The notes beneath the pieces are model-generated. The model made no database searches. It worked only from the letters and a program-made list of their open reading frames with translations, and was not told the DNA's origin. Position numbers and translations under genes: made by a program. Below, in pieces: positions 45,639 through 55,190 of a stretch of DNA of 64,000 nt (positions within the stretch are counted from its first letter, which is position 1; every line of letters starts with the position of its first letter). Origin of the DNA: PALSA-1003 sp963741315 (GTDB lineage Bacteria > Pseudomonadota > Gammaproteobacteria > Burkholderiales > Casimicrobiaceae); the NCBI GenBank assembly GCA_963741315.1, contig CAVUHK010000008.1:868001-932000 (forward strand). Direction: 5' to 3'.

Positions 45639-46484
45639 CTAGACCTTTGGATTTGGCGGATCACCGGCAGCGCTGCGCGTGAGTTGCCGGCCCTCGAGCC
45701 ACCACAATGCAATGTAACCGAGGCCGACGAAAAGCAGCGCGAGTCCCAGCCAGTTGGCCGAGCCGCTTGCCGCTTCCGAGTAGACGACGATCGACAGTCC
45801 GATGGCAGCCAGAAGGACGCCCTTGCGCAGGTCCGACCACGCCGCCCGCCGGCGCGTTTGCCTCGCCTGTTCATAGGCAGCCGCCACCGAAGTCATCCCT
45901 GCCGCACCCGCGGTGTCGGCAACGGCCGGCCCGGGCGCGCCGGCGAATGCCGCAGCTTCGCCGGAGGGTGCCGACGGCATGACCCCGGTGCTCACCGCTT
46001 CGATGACTTGCGCCGGCGGAATGACGCCGCGTTCCGCGAGTTTGAGCAGGGCATCGTTCTGCATGCGGGTCTTGCGCAGCTTGTACCAGACGATGCCTAC
46101 CAACAGGATGATTGGGGTCAGGAACAAGGCGCCGACGAACAGGAATACGACACCGATGAACCAAGGTGCCGTCCTCTTGATGCTCTTGAAATCCTCGAAT
46201 TCCTGGTCGTTGTCGAAAGTGATCATCCCGCCGATGGCGCGTTTCGGTCGTTTGCCTTGAGCGTCCTTGCCGCCTTTGGCATCGGCATCGTCGTTCCCGT
46301 GCGCCTCGATCTGTACCGATGGTGGATCCTGCGTAATCTTGATCGTCGCCCCGTTGGCCGCCTTCTCCGGCGGGTCGGCGGCGGGTGCCGGCGCCGCGGC
46401 CAGCCAGAGGATGGCGACGAGCGCGAGCAGCCCGCTGCGTACGACAAGTGCCGACCGCCCACGGACAAGGGTGGTTGCATGCAT
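45639..46484 (-). CDS. DUF6249-like membrane protein
   Basis: About 281 residues. Start MHATTLVRG at 46484, preceded by GGGGAG at nine bases. A signal-like N-terminal helix, an acidic-basic region (DAKGGKDAQGKRPKRA), a central transmembrane pair (APWFIGVVFLFVGALFLTPIILLVGIVWYKLRK) and two C-terminal helices. TRMQNDALLKLAERGVIPPAQVIEAV is the conserved element of the DUF6249-type family as I know it. Upstream of and probably co-transcribed with the sigma factor (26 bases apart). Role unknown. Confidence 0.7.
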   Translation of the reverse strand: MHATTLVRGRSALVVRSGLLALVAILWLAAAPAPAADPPEKAANGATIKITQDPPSVQIEAHGNDDADAKGGKDAQGKRPKRAIGGMITFDNDQEFEDFKSIKRTAPWFIGVVFLFVGALFLTPIILLVGIVWYKLRKTRMQNDALLKLAERGVIPPAQVIEAVSTGVMPSAPSGEAAAFAGAPGPAVADTAGAAGMTSVAAAYEQARQTRRRAAWSDLRKGVLLAAIGLSIVVYSEAASGSANWLGLALLFVGLGYIALWWLEGRQLTRSAAGDPPNPKV

Positions 46485-46645
46485 TGAAATCTCCCCGAAT
46501 GGTTTCATCCTGCTTGGATGCCGCAACAGGCGCTTGCGGATTCACTTTTGACAGGCATTTCGGCCCCCGGACGCTCCCGGGCGCCGCGACCCCCCATGCT
46601 ATCATTGCGACCTGCCGCAGCACCGCCCGGCAATGCCATATCTCC

Positions 46646-48820
46646 ATGAAAAGCCTACGACTTCTTGCGTTGTTCCTGGCCTGCCTGGCGCTCGCCGCGC
46701 CGCTCCGCGCGGCAGACGACGCAGTGACCTTGAACTTCGTCAATGCCGACATCGACGCGGTGGTGCGGGCAGTGGCGGAAATGACCGGCCGCAACTTTGT
46801 CGTCGATCCCCGGGTCAAGGGTGTCATCAACATCGTCTCGGCGCGGCCGGTGCCGCGCTCGGCCATTTATCCCACCCTGCTCTCGGCGCTGCGACTGCAG
46901 GGATTCACCGCGGTCGAAGGCGACGGCGTCACCAAGATCGTTCCCGAAGCCGACGCCAAGCAGCAGGGCTCGCCGGTGGTGACCGGCGGCAACGCGGGTG
47001 GCGGAGACCGGCTGGTGACCGCGGTCTACGCGCTCAAGTTCGAATCGGCAGTGCAACTGGTCAACGTACTTCGACCGCTGATCACACCCAACAATGCGAT
47101 CGCCGCGCTGCCCAGCGCCAATGTCCTCGTCATCACCGACTACGCCGAGAATCTGAAACGCATCGACAAGATCATCGGCTCGCTGGACGTGCCGCCCGCC
47201 GGCGAACCGATCATCGTACCGGTGCGCTACGCCTCGGCGATCGACCTGGTGCAGGTCATCTCCCGCCTGATGGGCGACACCGCGCAGGCGCCTGGCGTAG
47301 CCTCGGATCCGCAGCAGCGGCTGACGCTGGTCGCCGATCCGCGTTCGAACAGCGTGCTGGTGCGCGCCGAGAGCGCAGCGCGGATTGCGCGCGTGCGCTC
47401 TCTCATCGAGCAGCTCGACACGCCGGGGCGCGTCGGCGGCAACATTTTCATCATCTATCTGAAGAATGCCGAGGCGGTGCGCGTCGCGGCGACACTGCGT
47501 TCGCTGCTCTCCGGCGGCAACGACAGCAGCGCCAGCGCGGGCTCGGTGTCGTTGACCACAGCCGGTGGGGCGACTCTCAGCGCGACCGGCGGCAGCACCG
47601 GTGCGGCGCCTATTGCTGCCGTGGCGCCGCTGGGCAACAGCACATCGTTTACCGCGGGCAGCGTCACCGTCCAGGCCGACGCGGCGAACAACGCGCTGAT
47701 CGTGATGGCGCCCGAGCCGATGTACAACAATATTCGCGCGGTGATCGAAAAGCTCGACACCAAGCGCGCGCAGGTGTACGTGGAGGCACTCATCGTCGAG
47801 GTCAGCGCCGACCGCGCGGCGGAATTCGGCATCCAGTGGCAATACCTTCAGGGAGCGAACAACAGCACGTCGTACGTCGGTGGCGGTACCAATTTCGGCG
47901 TGCGCGGCGGCGGCAACAACATCATCGACACCTCGGCCAATCTCGGCAGTGCCGGCAACGGCCTCAACCTCGGCATCATCCGCGGCTCGATCACGATCCC
48001 GGGCCTGGGTACGATCACCAATCTCGCGCTGCTGGTACGCGCGCTGCAGGGCGATAACACCGCCAACATCCTGGCCACGCCAAATTTGCTCACGCTCGAC
48101 AACGAGGAGGCGCGCATCATCGTCGGCCAGAACGTGCCTTTCATCACCGGCCAGTACGCGCAGACCGGCTCGAGTTCGAGCGTCACGCCATTCCAGACCA
48201 TCGTGCGCCAGGACGTCGGCCTGACGTTGCGCGTGCGACCGCAAATCACCGAGGGCGGGACGGTGCGCCTGAACGTGTACGAGGAGGTCTCGCGGGTCCA
48301 GGACACGACCAATCCTGCGGGCATCATCACCAACAAGCGCTCGCTCGAATCGACCGTGCTCATCGAGGACGGACAGATCATCGTGCTCGGCGGGCTGATC
48401 CAGGACAGCCAGACCGATGGCACGCAGAAGCTGCCGTTCCTCGGCGATGTTCCGATCGTGGGCGCACTGTTTCGCTATGACACGAAGGCGCGCAGCAAGA
48501 CCAACCTGATGGTGTTCCTGCGCCCGACCATCGTGCGCAACGCCGCGATCAGCGGGGCGCTGACGTCGGACCGCTACGACTACATCATCGGCGAGCAGCG
48601 CGCTATCCAGACCAATCCCAATATGATCCCGCCGATACTGCCCAACTTCGACGATCCGCAACTACCGGCGCAGGGCTTCCCACCGAAGACACCGATGGTC
48701 CCGCCGCCGTCCACCGTGCCGCTGCCCTGGTTGCTGCCGCTGTCGCCGGCGGCCTTGCAACCGGCTGCGCCGCAAGCGCCTGCGCCCGCGCCACCGGGAA
48801 CGCCGGCGCCGCCGAAGTAG
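46646..48820 (+). CDS. gspD: Type II secretion system secretin GspD
   Basis: Outer-membrane secretin pore. About 724 residues. Signal peptide MKSLRLLALFLACLALAAPL. N0 and N1-N3 domains: VTLNFVNADIDAVVRAVAEMTGRNFVVDPRVKG (N0) and repeats with LVTAVYALKFESAVQLVNVLRPLI and VPVRYASAIDLVQVISRLM. The secretin core has AEFGIQWQYLQ, NEEARIIVGQNVPFITGQ, TLRVRPQITEGGTVRLNVYEEVS, and LGGLIQDSQ. A Pro/Ala-rich tail closes the protein. The ATG at 46646 is in frame and starts the signal. First gene of the gsp cluster. Confidence 0.94.
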   Translation: MKSLRLLALFLACLALAAPLRAADDAVTLNFVNADIDAVVRAVAEMTGRNFVVDPRVKGVINIVSARPVPRSAIYPTLLSALRLQGFTAVEGDGVTKIVPEADAKQQGSPVVTGGNAGGGDRLVTAVYALKFESAVQLVNVLRPLITPNNAIAALPSANVLVITDYAENLKRIDKIIGSLDVPPAGEPIIVPVRYASAIDLVQVISRLMGDTAQAPGVASDPQQRLTLVADPRSNSVLVRAESAARIARVRSLIEQLDTPGRVGGNIFIIYLKNAEAVRVAATLRSLLSGGNDSSASAGSVSLTTAGGATLSATGGSTGAAPIAAVAPLGNSTSFTAGSVTVQADAANNALIVMAPEPMYNNIRAVIEKLDTKRAQVYVEALIVEVSADRAAEFGIQWQYLQGANNSTSYVGGGTNFGVRGGGNNIIDTSANLGSAGNGLNLGIIRGSITIPGLGTITNLALLVRALQGDNTANILATPNLLTLDNEEARIIVGQNVPFITGQYAQTGSSSSVTPFQTIVRQDVGLTLRVRPQITEGGTVRLNVYEEVSRVQDTTNPAGIITNKRSLESTVLIEDGQIIVLGGLIQDSQTDGTQKLPFLGDVPIVGALFRYDTKARSKTNLMVFLRPTIVRNAAISGALTSDRYDYIIGEQRAIQTNPNMIPPILPNFDDPQLPAQGFPPKTPMVPPPSTVPLPWLLPLSPAALQPAAPQAPAPAPPGTPAPPK

Positions 48821-48831
48821 GGTCGACGAGC

Positions 48832-50361
48832 GTGGCCGCCGGCTCCGCTACACCGTCGTCCGGCGTCGCCACATCCGCGCCGGCGGCATCGCGCCGCGTG
48901 CCCTATGCGTTCGCGCGTGCGCATGGTGTGCTGCCGCTGCGCGACGAAGGCGATGCGGTGCTGGTGCTGGCGCGCGCCGACGCGTCGGTCGAGGGCATCG
49001 CCGAACTAAAGCGGGTGCTGCAGCGCCCGCTGAAGACGCTCACCGTCAACGCCGAGCGCTTCGCCGCCGAGCTCGCGCAGGCGTACAACGAGTCGTCCGC
49101 ACCGGTCGAGCAGATCAGCGCCGACCTGTCGCGCGACACCGACCTGGCGCGCCTGCTGCAGGACATTCCGAAGGCCGAGGATCTGCTCGGCAGCACTTCC
49201 GACGCGCCGGTGATCCGCATGATCAACGCGCTGCTGCTGCAGGCGCTGCGCGAGCGTGCGTCCGACATCCACTTCGAGCCCTACGAGCTGCGCTCGGTGG
49301 TGCGCTTTCGGATCGACGGCGAATTGCGCGACGTGATCGAACCGCCGCGTGCGCTGCACGCCGCGCTGGTGTCGCGCCTGAAGGTCATGGCAAGCATGGA
49401 CATTGCGGAAAAGCGCCTGCCGCAGGATGGGCGCATGGCGCTCAAGCTCGGTGACAAGAGTGTCGACGTGCGCGTGTCGACGCTGCCCACCGGCCCCGGC
49501 GAGCGCGTGGTGCTGCGCCTGCTCGACAAGGACTCGGCGCGACTCGACCTGACCGCACTGGGCATGAGCGACGATACGCTGGCCGCGATCGACCGGCTGA
49601 TCCGCGAGCCGCACGGCATTGTGCTGGTGACCGGGCCCACCGGGTCGGGCAAGACCACGACGCTCTATGCCGCGATGTCCCGCCTTCCGCGCGGTGCGAT
49701 GAACGTGATGACGGTGGAAGATCCGATCGAGTTCGCGCTCGACGGCGTCGGGCAGACGCAGGTCAATGCGCGCATCGAACTCAGCTTCGCGCGCGCGTTG
49801 CGTTCGATCCTGCGCCAGGATCCCGACATCATCATGATCGGCGAGATTCGCGACATCGAGACCGCGCAGATCGCGGTGCAGGCGAGCCTCACCGGCCACC
49901 TGGTGCTGGCCACGCTGCACACCAACGATGCGGTCAGCGCGGTGACGCGCCTTGCCGACATGGGCGTCGAGCCGTACCTGTTGGCGTCGAGCGTACTCGG
50001 CGTGCTGGCGCAACGTCTGGTGCGCTGCCTGTGCCCGAGTTGCCGCAGCGAGGCACCGGTCACCGAGGGCGAGGCTGCGCTGCTCGCCCGATCGGGATTG
50101 CCGCCGCTGCGCCGGTTGTACCGGCCCGTTGGCTGCACGCAATGCAGCCAAAGCGGCTATCGCGGTCGTACCGGCGTGTACGAACTGATACTGATCGACG
50201 AGTCGCTGCGCCGCCTGATCCACGACCGCGCGGGCGAGCCCGCGCTGCGCGAAGCCTGCGCGCGCGGCGGCGCACGTACTCTTGCCGTCGATGGTGCGCG
50301 CTGGCTCGCCAATGGCACGACTTCGCTCGCCGAACTGCTACGCGTCTCCGGCAACGCCTGA
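48832..50361 (+). CDS. gspE: Type II secretion system ATPase GspE
   Basis: Cytoplasmic ATPase driving pseudopilus assembly. 509 residues from a GTG 11 bases after gspD. N-terminal T2SSE_N region, then the ATPase core: Walker A GPTGSGKTTT, Asp box VEDPIEF, Walker B DIIMIGEIRDIETA, and His box GHLVLATLHTND. The zinc loop is CLCPSC and CTQC. The gap to the next gene is four bases. Confidence 0.95.
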   Translation: MAAGSATPSSGVATSAPAASRRVPYAFARAHGVLPLRDEGDAVLVLARADASVEGIAELKRVLQRPLKTLTVNAERFAAELAQAYNESSAPVEQISADLSRDTDLARLLQDIPKAEDLLGSTSDAPVIRMINALLLQALRERASDIHFEPYELRSVVRFRIDGELRDVIEPPRALHAALVSRLKVMASMDIAEKRLPQDGRMALKLGDKSVDVRVSTLPTGPGERVVLRLLDKDSARLDLTALGMSDDTLAAIDRLIREPHGIVLVTGPTGSGKTTTLYAAMSRLPRGAMNVMTVEDPIEFALDGVGQTQVNARIELSFARALRSILRQDPDIIMIGEIRDIETAQIAVQASLTGHLVLATLHTNDAVSAVTRLADMGVEPYLLASSVLGVLAQRLVRCLCPSCRSEAPVTEGEAALLARSGLPPLRRLYRPVGCTQCSQSGYRGRTGVYELILIDESLRRLIHDRAGEPALREACARGGARTLAVDGARWLANGTTSLAELLRVSGNA

Positions 50362-50365
50362 CGTC

Positions 50366-51046
50366 GTGGCCAAGTCGCCCAAGTCGCACCTGCTCGAGGA
50401 GTTGCGCGCACAGGCCGAATCGGTCAGCGCCAAGCGCGTGCGCGCGCAGGAGGTCTCGATCGAGGTGCTGGAGCGCATCGACCGTCGCATGCACGCGATA
50501 TTTCAGTACTTCGACGAGGCCAGCAAACTGCTGCAGATCATCGGCTCGCCGATCGAACGCAGCTTCACATTGGCGCAGATCGCCCACTACCAGGGCCTGA
50601 GCTTCGATCGCGGCTCGGTCATGTTCCGCAAGAAACCGGTCCAGAAGCGCGACGTCTACGATCACGTCGTCGTCTATTACACGCTCAAGGGTCCCGCGCC
50701 GCCGCCCGTGCAGGTGACGATCCGTCGCTCGCCCGAAGTCGAGCGCGCACTGCGGAGCGCCAACATCGAATACCGCAGCGAGACCGACTCGACCGTGCGC
50801 GGCGGCGCGTCGCATAACATCATCCACATCTCCGACGGCTTGCGCTGCGAAATCCGCTTCGATCCGGATTTCGTCCACGACAGCATCATCGTGACGCTGC
50901 GCAACGTCGATCGCTTCGAGCCGGTGATCCTGGATTTCCAGACCGGCGAACTGGAAAACGATGCGCTCGACGATCTCGTCAACCTGATGCTGGGCAAGAC
51001 CAGCCAGTTCCTGTTGCGCGCGCCGTTGCGCGGATTCGGTCGCTGA
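50366..51046 (+). CDS. Unrecognised protein between gspE and gspF
   Basis: I do not recognise this family. 226 residues from the GTG at 50366. N-terminal part is a charged alpha-helical segment (LLEELRAQAESVSAKRVRAQEV and IEVLERIDRRMHAIFQYFDEASKLL). The middle is beta-rich (DVYDHVVVYYTLKG, VQVTIRRSPEVERALRSANIEYRSE). A terminal stretch reads NDALDDLVNLMLGKTSQFLLR. No signal peptide, membrane helix or known T2SS domain is visible, so a cytoplasmic role is likely. Four bases from gspE and 18 from gspF, so the three are co-expressed. It is an extra cluster member compared with the usual gspD-E-F order. Confidence 0.75.
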   Translation: MAKSPKSHLLEELRAQAESVSAKRVRAQEVSIEVLERIDRRMHAIFQYFDEASKLLQIIGSPIERSFTLAQIAHYQGLSFDRGSVMFRKKPVQKRDVYDHVVVYYTLKGPAPPPVQVTIRRSPEVERALRSANIEYRSETDSTVRGGASHNIIHISDGLRCEIRFDPDFVHDSIIVTLRNVDRFEPVILDFQTGELENDALDDLVNLMLGKTSQFLLRAPLRGFGR

Positions 51047-51064
51047 CGCGCGGCCGACCAGGCG

Positions 51065-52267
51065 ATGGCGGCGTTTCGCTACGAAGCTGTCGACGCGGCA
51101 GGCCGTGCCCGCCGGGGAATCCAGGAAGCGCCCAGCGCACGCGCGGTGCGCGACCAGCTGCGCATCGACGGCCTGTTCCCGACCGCGATCGAGCCCGCTG
51201 CGGCGATCCGAATAGCGCGAACCGAGGCGACTCGCTTAGGCTCCGCTACGTTGTCGCTGACGACGCGCCAGCTGGCGACGCTGGTCGCGTCCGGCATGCC
51301 GCTCGACGATGCGCTGGCCGCGGTGGCCGAGCAGTCCGATCATCCCGCCGCCACGCACATGCTCGAGGCGATCCGCGAGCAGGTTGGCGCGGGCGAGCCG
51401 CTGGCCGCGGCGCTGTCGCGTTTCCCCAACAGTTTCTCCGAACTCTATCGCGGCCTGGTCGCGGTCGGCGGCGAAACCGGCCAGCTCGGCGACGTGCTCG
51501 CGCGGCTGGCCGACTACCTCGAAGCCAGGCAGGCGCTGCGCGCCAAGTTCACCACCGCGCTCATCTATCCCGCGCTGATCACGGTCATCGCGCTGGCCGT
51601 GATCGCGACGCTGCTGCTCTATGTCGTGCCGCAGATCGTCGCGGTGTACCAGCAAAGCCGGCAGACCTTGCCGCTGCTCACGCGAGCCTTGATCGCCACC
51701 AGCGATTTCCTGCGCGCGACGGGATGGTACTGGGTGGGTGGCATCGCAGTGCTGGCGATCGGAGCAACGCTATTGTTGCGCCGGCAAGTCTGGCGCGATC
51801 GCTTGCAGTCGTTGCTGTTGCGCCTGCCGGTGATTGGACGCGTGCTCGCCGGTCTCGATACCGCGCGCTTCGCCAGCACGCTGGCGATCCTCACCGGCAG
51901 CGGTGCGCCGCTGCTCCGCGCGCTCGAGACCGCGGCCGGTGTCATCTGGGCGCAGCCGATCCGTCGCGCCGCGCAATCCGCAGCGGCTCGTGTGCGCGAA
52001 GGCGTCACGCTGTCGCGTTCGCTGGCGAGCGAGCGGGTCTTTCCGCCGCTGCTGGTGCATCTCGTGGCCAACGGCGAACAGAGCGGACAGTTGCCCGCGA
52101 TGCTCGCGCGCGCGGCGCGCGAGCAGGAGGACGACGTCGAGCGCCGGCTGACCTGGCTGGCGGCGCTCGTTCAGCCGCTGCTGATCGTCGCCATGGGGGC
52201 GATCGTGCTGGTGCTCGTGCTCGCGGTCATGCTGCCGATCGTGTCGATGAATCAGTTGATCCGCTGA
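51065..52267 (+). CDS. gspF: Type II secretion system inner-membrane protein GspF
   Basis: Inner-membrane platform protein of T2SS, 400 residues. Two T2SSF domains: ATLSLTTRQLATLVASGMPLDDALAAVAEQ and LDTARFASTLAILTGSGAPLLRALETAA. Three predicted membrane helices (about 165-190, 220-240, 370-395). The start MAAFRYEAVDAAGRAR is typical. Ends in a 16-base convergent overlap with queG. The remaining gsp genes (C, G, H and others) are not in the window. Confidence 0.95.
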   Translation: MAAFRYEAVDAAGRARRGIQEAPSARAVRDQLRIDGLFPTAIEPAAAIRIARTEATRLGSATLSLTTRQLATLVASGMPLDDALAAVAEQSDHPAATHMLEAIREQVGAGEPLAAALSRFPNSFSELYRGLVAVGGETGQLGDVLARLADYLEARQALRAKFTTALIYPALITVIALAVIATLLLYVVPQIVAVYQQSRQTLPLLTRALIATSDFLRATGWYWVGGIAVLAIGATLLLRRQVWRDRLQSLLLRLPVIGRVLAGLDTARFASTLAILTGSGAPLLRALETAAGVIWAQPIRRAAQSAAARVREGVTLSRSLASERVFPPLLVHLVANGEQSGQLPAMLARAAREQEDDVERRLTWLAALVQPLLIVAMGAIVLVLVLAVMLPIVSMNQLIR

Positions 52268-53358
52268 ACGACCGGCGCATCGGCGCGCTTGCGTGCCTGC
52301 TGCGCCAGCGCCCACGCGACATGCTCGCGCACCAGCGACGACGCATCGTCGCGCCGCGTTTCCAGTGCGCGCACGTGCGCGTCCGCATACTCCGCATTGC
52401 CCAATCCGACGGCCAGGTTGCGCAACCAGCGTTCGTGACCGATGCGCCGGATCGCGCTGCCGCGCAGGCGCTGCGCGAATTCGTCGGCAGTCCACGCGAA
52501 CAGCGCGACCAGGCTCGCGTTGTCGAGGCCGTTGCGAACGACGAAGTCGGGATCGGCGGAAGGCTGCGCGTATTTGTTCCACGGGCAGACGAGCTGGCAG
52601 TCGTCGCAACCGTACACGCGATTGCCGATCAGCGGCCGCAGCGCTTCCGGAATGCTGCCCTTGAGTTCGATGGTCAGGTACGAAATGCAGCGGCGCGCGT
52701 CGAGTTCGTAGGGCGCGACGATCGCGCCGGTCGGACACGCGTCCAGGCAGGCGCTGCAGGTTCCGCAGTGCGAACTCGTCGCTGCCGACAGTGGCAGCGG
52801 CAGGTCGGTGTAGATTTCGCCGAGGAAGAAAAATGACCCGGCTTCGCGGGTGAGCAACAGCGTGTGCTTGCCACGCCAGCCCAGTCCGGCGTTGGCGGCG
52901 AGCGCTACCTCGAGCACCGGCGCGCTGTCGGTGAACACCCGGTAGCGAAACTCGCCGACGGCTGCGGCGATGCGACTGGCCAGTCGTTGCAGGCGCTGGC
53001 GCATGACCGTGTGATAGTCGCGGCCCAGCGCGTAGCGCGAGACAAAAGCCTTGCTCGAGTCGCCGAGCACGGCGTCGGATCCCGCCGCATCCGAAGGCAG
53101 GTAGTCGAGTCGCGCGCTGATGACTCGCACCGTGCCCGGCACGAGCCCGGCCGGGCGCGACCGCCGCGTGCCATGGCGTGCCATATAATCCATTTCGCCA
53201 TGGCGACCGGCCGCCAGCCAGGCCAGCAGGTGCGCTTCTTCGGTCGACAACTCGGTGTCGGCGATGCCGATCTCGGCGAAGCCCAGCTCGCGTCCCCACG
53301 CGCGGATGTCGGCGGCGAGTGCCGCGAAATCCGTTGCGCCGGGCGGGCCGGTGGTCAT
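52252..53358 (-). CDS. queG: Epoxyqueuosine reductase QueG
   Basis: Cobalamin- and Fe-S-dependent reduction of epoxyqueuosine to queuosine in tRNA. 368 residues from the ATG at 53358 (MTTGPPGAT); an upstream frame extension is not family-like. Landmarks: KAFVSRYALGRDYHTVMRQRLQ, RVFTDSAPVLEVALA with the active-site Asp, two Fe-S cluster motifs (HCGTCSACLDACPTGA and CDDCQLVCPWNK), and a C-terminal HEAT-like part. Divergent from tsaE-amiC, a common betaproteobacterial arrangement. Confidence 0.94.
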   Translation of the reverse strand: MTTGPPGATDFAALAADIRAWGRELGFAEIGIADTELSTEEAHLLAWLAAGRHGEMDYMARHGTRRSRPAGLVPGTVRVISARLDYLPSDAAGSDAVLGDSSKAFVSRYALGRDYHTVMRQRLQRLASRIAAAVGEFRYRVFTDSAPVLEVALAANAGLGWRGKHTLLLTREAGSFFFLGEIYTDLPLPLSAATSSHCGTCSACLDACPTGAIVAPYELDARRCISYLTIELKGSIPEALRPLIGNRVYGCDDCQLVCPWNKYAQPSADPDFVVRNGLDNASLVALFAWTADEFAQRLRGSAIRRIGHERWLRNLAVGLGNAEYADAHVRALETRRDDASSLVREHVAWALAQQARKRADAPVVQRIN

Positions 53359-53394
53359 AGGGCAGGCAGGGCAGTTGCGCGCAGACGATAAACC

Positions 53395-53877
53395 ATGATT
53401 CCGATTATAGAAGAGCGCCATGTCGTGCTCGCGGACGCCGCGGCAACGCTTGCCGTCGGCGCCGCACTTGCGCCGGCCATGGTGGGCGGCATGATCGTTA
53501 CGCTTTCCGGAGAACTCGGCGCGGGCAAGACGACGCTGGTGCGCGGTCTGTTGCATCGGCTCGGCTGGACCGGGGCGGTAAAGAGCCCGAGCTATACTCT
53601 GGTTGAACATTATGCGATTTCGAGCTTATACTTCTATCACTTTGATTTTTATCGTTTCAATGATCCGGATGAGTGGGAATCCACGGGCTTTTCCGAATAC
53701 TTCCAGCCGAACGCGGTATGCCTGATCGAATGGCCGGAGCGTATCGCGGCGCGGCTGCCGATCGTCGACCTCGAACTGGACCTGGCGGTGCAGGGCTCCG
53801 GCCGCACGCTTCGCCTCGCGGCGCGGACCCCGGCGGGTAAGGCATGCCTCGCCGCGCTCGACGTGACCCGATCGTAG
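53395..53877 (+). CDS. tsaE: tRNA threonylcarbamoyladenosine biosynthesis ATPase TsaE
   Basis: P-loop protein of the t6A pathway, working with TsaB and TsaD. 160 residues. Walker A: GELGAGKTTLVRG. Conserved KSPSYTLVEHY, HFDFYRFNDPDE and CLIEWPERI. Overlaps the amiC start by 34 bases. Confidence 0.95.
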   Translation: MIPIIEERHVVLADAAATLAVGAALAPAMVGGMIVTLSGELGAGKTTLVRGLLHRLGWTGAVKSPSYTLVEHYAISSLYFYHFDFYRFNDPDEWESTGFSEYFQPNAVCLIEWPERIAARLPIVDLELDLAVQGSGRTLRLAARTPAGKACLAALDVTRS

Positions 53878-55142
53878 ACTGCGCGTCTCCAGCGCGGCGC
53901 CGCGCCTGCACGTGGCTCCTGCTCCCTGCAGCGCAATGGCTTTTTCCGGGCACGCTGCTGGCGGCGAAGGTCGCGTCGGCGCGCCTGTGGCCGGCACAGG
54001 AATACACGCGACTGATACTCGAGTCGGGATCGGCGGTACCGCACCAGATGCTGCTGGTGAAGAGCCCGGAGCGATTGGTGCTCGACCTCGAGGATGTCGA
54101 GCTGACCAGCGAGATCGAACAACTGCCGCGGCTGGTATTGCCGAACGATCCCTACATCCAGGCGATCCGTGTCGCGCGCTACAAACCCGGCGTCGTGCGT
54201 ATCGTTCTCGACCTCAAGGCCGAGGTCAATCCGCAGTTGTTCGCGCTCAAGCCTTTCGGCGAATACGGCCACCGGGTCGTTCTCGACCTGTATTCGCTGA
54301 CTCCCCCCGATCCGCTGATGGCGCTGCTCGAAGGCGATCGCAACGCACGCGCCGGATCGACCGGCGGCGAAACGGCGGACAGGGCACCTGCGGCGAGCGA
54401 CAAGGCGGCCGAAAAATCCGGCCGCACTCCGCGACGCCCGATCATCGTCGCCATCGATCCAGGTCACGGCGGCGAGGATCCGGGCGCGATCGGCCGGCGC
54501 GGAACCTATGAGAAGAACGTCACGCTGGCGATCGCACGTCGACTCAAGACCCTTATCGACGCCGAGCCGGGCATGCGCGCGATGCTCACCCGCGACGACG
54601 ACTACTACGTCGCGCTCAACGAACGCGTGCAGAAGGCGAGGCGGGTGCAGGCCGACCTGTTCATCTCGGTCCATGCCGACGCGTTCTCGACCCCGGCGGC
54701 GCGCGGCTCATCGGTGTTCGCGCTCTCCGAACATGGCGCCAGCAGCGCCGCGGCACGCTGGCTCGCGCAGCGCGAGAACGAAGCCGACCTGATCGGCGGC
54801 GTGAATCTCGACAGCCGGGACCGCATGCTTGCGCAAACGCTGCTCGATCTTTCGCAGAGCGCGCAGATCAACGACAGCCTGCGCGTTGGGCGCTCGGTGC
54901 TCGATGGCATCGGTGCAGTCAACGCTCTGCACAAGGGCAGCGTCGAACAGGCGGGCTTTGCCGTGCTCAAGGCGCCGGACGTGCCCTCGATCCTGATCGA
55001 GACCGCTTTCATATCCAATCCCGAGGAAGAGCAGAAGCTCAGGAGCGAAGCGCATCAACAGCGCTTCGCCGAATCGATCCTCGGCGGCGTGAAACGCTAC
55101 TTTGCGCAGAACCCGCCGCTGGCGAGGGCGCGCGTAGGCTAG
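53844..55142 (+). CDS. amiC: N-acetylmuramoyl-L-alanine amidase (AmiC type, AMIN domain)
   Basis: Periplasmic amidase that splits septal peptidoglycan at division. 432 residues. An RRRACTWLLL segment near residue 18 suggests a twin-arginine signal. The AMIN domain (about 40-150) has LWPAQEYTRLILES and RLVLDLEDVELTSEIE. The Amidase_3 domain (about 200-425) has VAIDPGHGGEDPGAIGRRG, the Glu in TYEKNVTLAIARRLKTLI, ADLFISVHADAF and SILIETAFISNPEEE, giving the zinc ligands. tsaE and amiC form a translationally overlapping pair. Confidence 0.93.
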   Translation: MPRRARRDPIVDCASPARRRACTWLLLPAAQWLFPGTLLAAKVASARLWPAQEYTRLILESGSAVPHQMLLVKSPERLVLDLEDVELTSEIEQLPRLVLPNDPYIQAIRVARYKPGVVRIVLDLKAEVNPQLFALKPFGEYGHRVVLDLYSLTPPDPLMALLEGDRNARAGSTGGETADRAPAASDKAAEKSGRTPRRPIIVAIDPGHGGEDPGAIGRRGTYEKNVTLAIARRLKTLIDAEPGMRAMLTRDDDYYVALNERVQKARRVQADLFISVHADAFSTPAARGSSVFALSEHGASSAAARWLAQRENEADLIGGVNLDSRDRMLAQTLLDLSQSAQINDSLRVGRSVLDGIGAVNALHKGSVEQAGFAVLKAPDVPSILIETAFISNPEEEQKLRSEAHQQRFAESILGGVKRYFAQNPPLARARVG

Positions 55143-55150
55143 GCTGAGCC

Positions 55151-55190
55151 GAGTTGACCTTGGTTGACCCAAGTTGATCTAAGTTGACAT
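55151..55190 (+). repeat. Four phased 10-bp repeats upstream of xrtH
   Basis: Four direct repeats of exactly 10 bases each contain GTTGA at 55153, 55163, 55173 and 55183; a weaker fifth copy (GCTGA) precedes them at 55143. One helical turn of spacing puts all copies on the same DNA face. This could be a cooperative binding site for a regulator. The last copy contains TTGACA, but the nearest -10-like box (TACAAT at 55216-55221) is too far away for a normal promoter. Confidence 0.6.
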
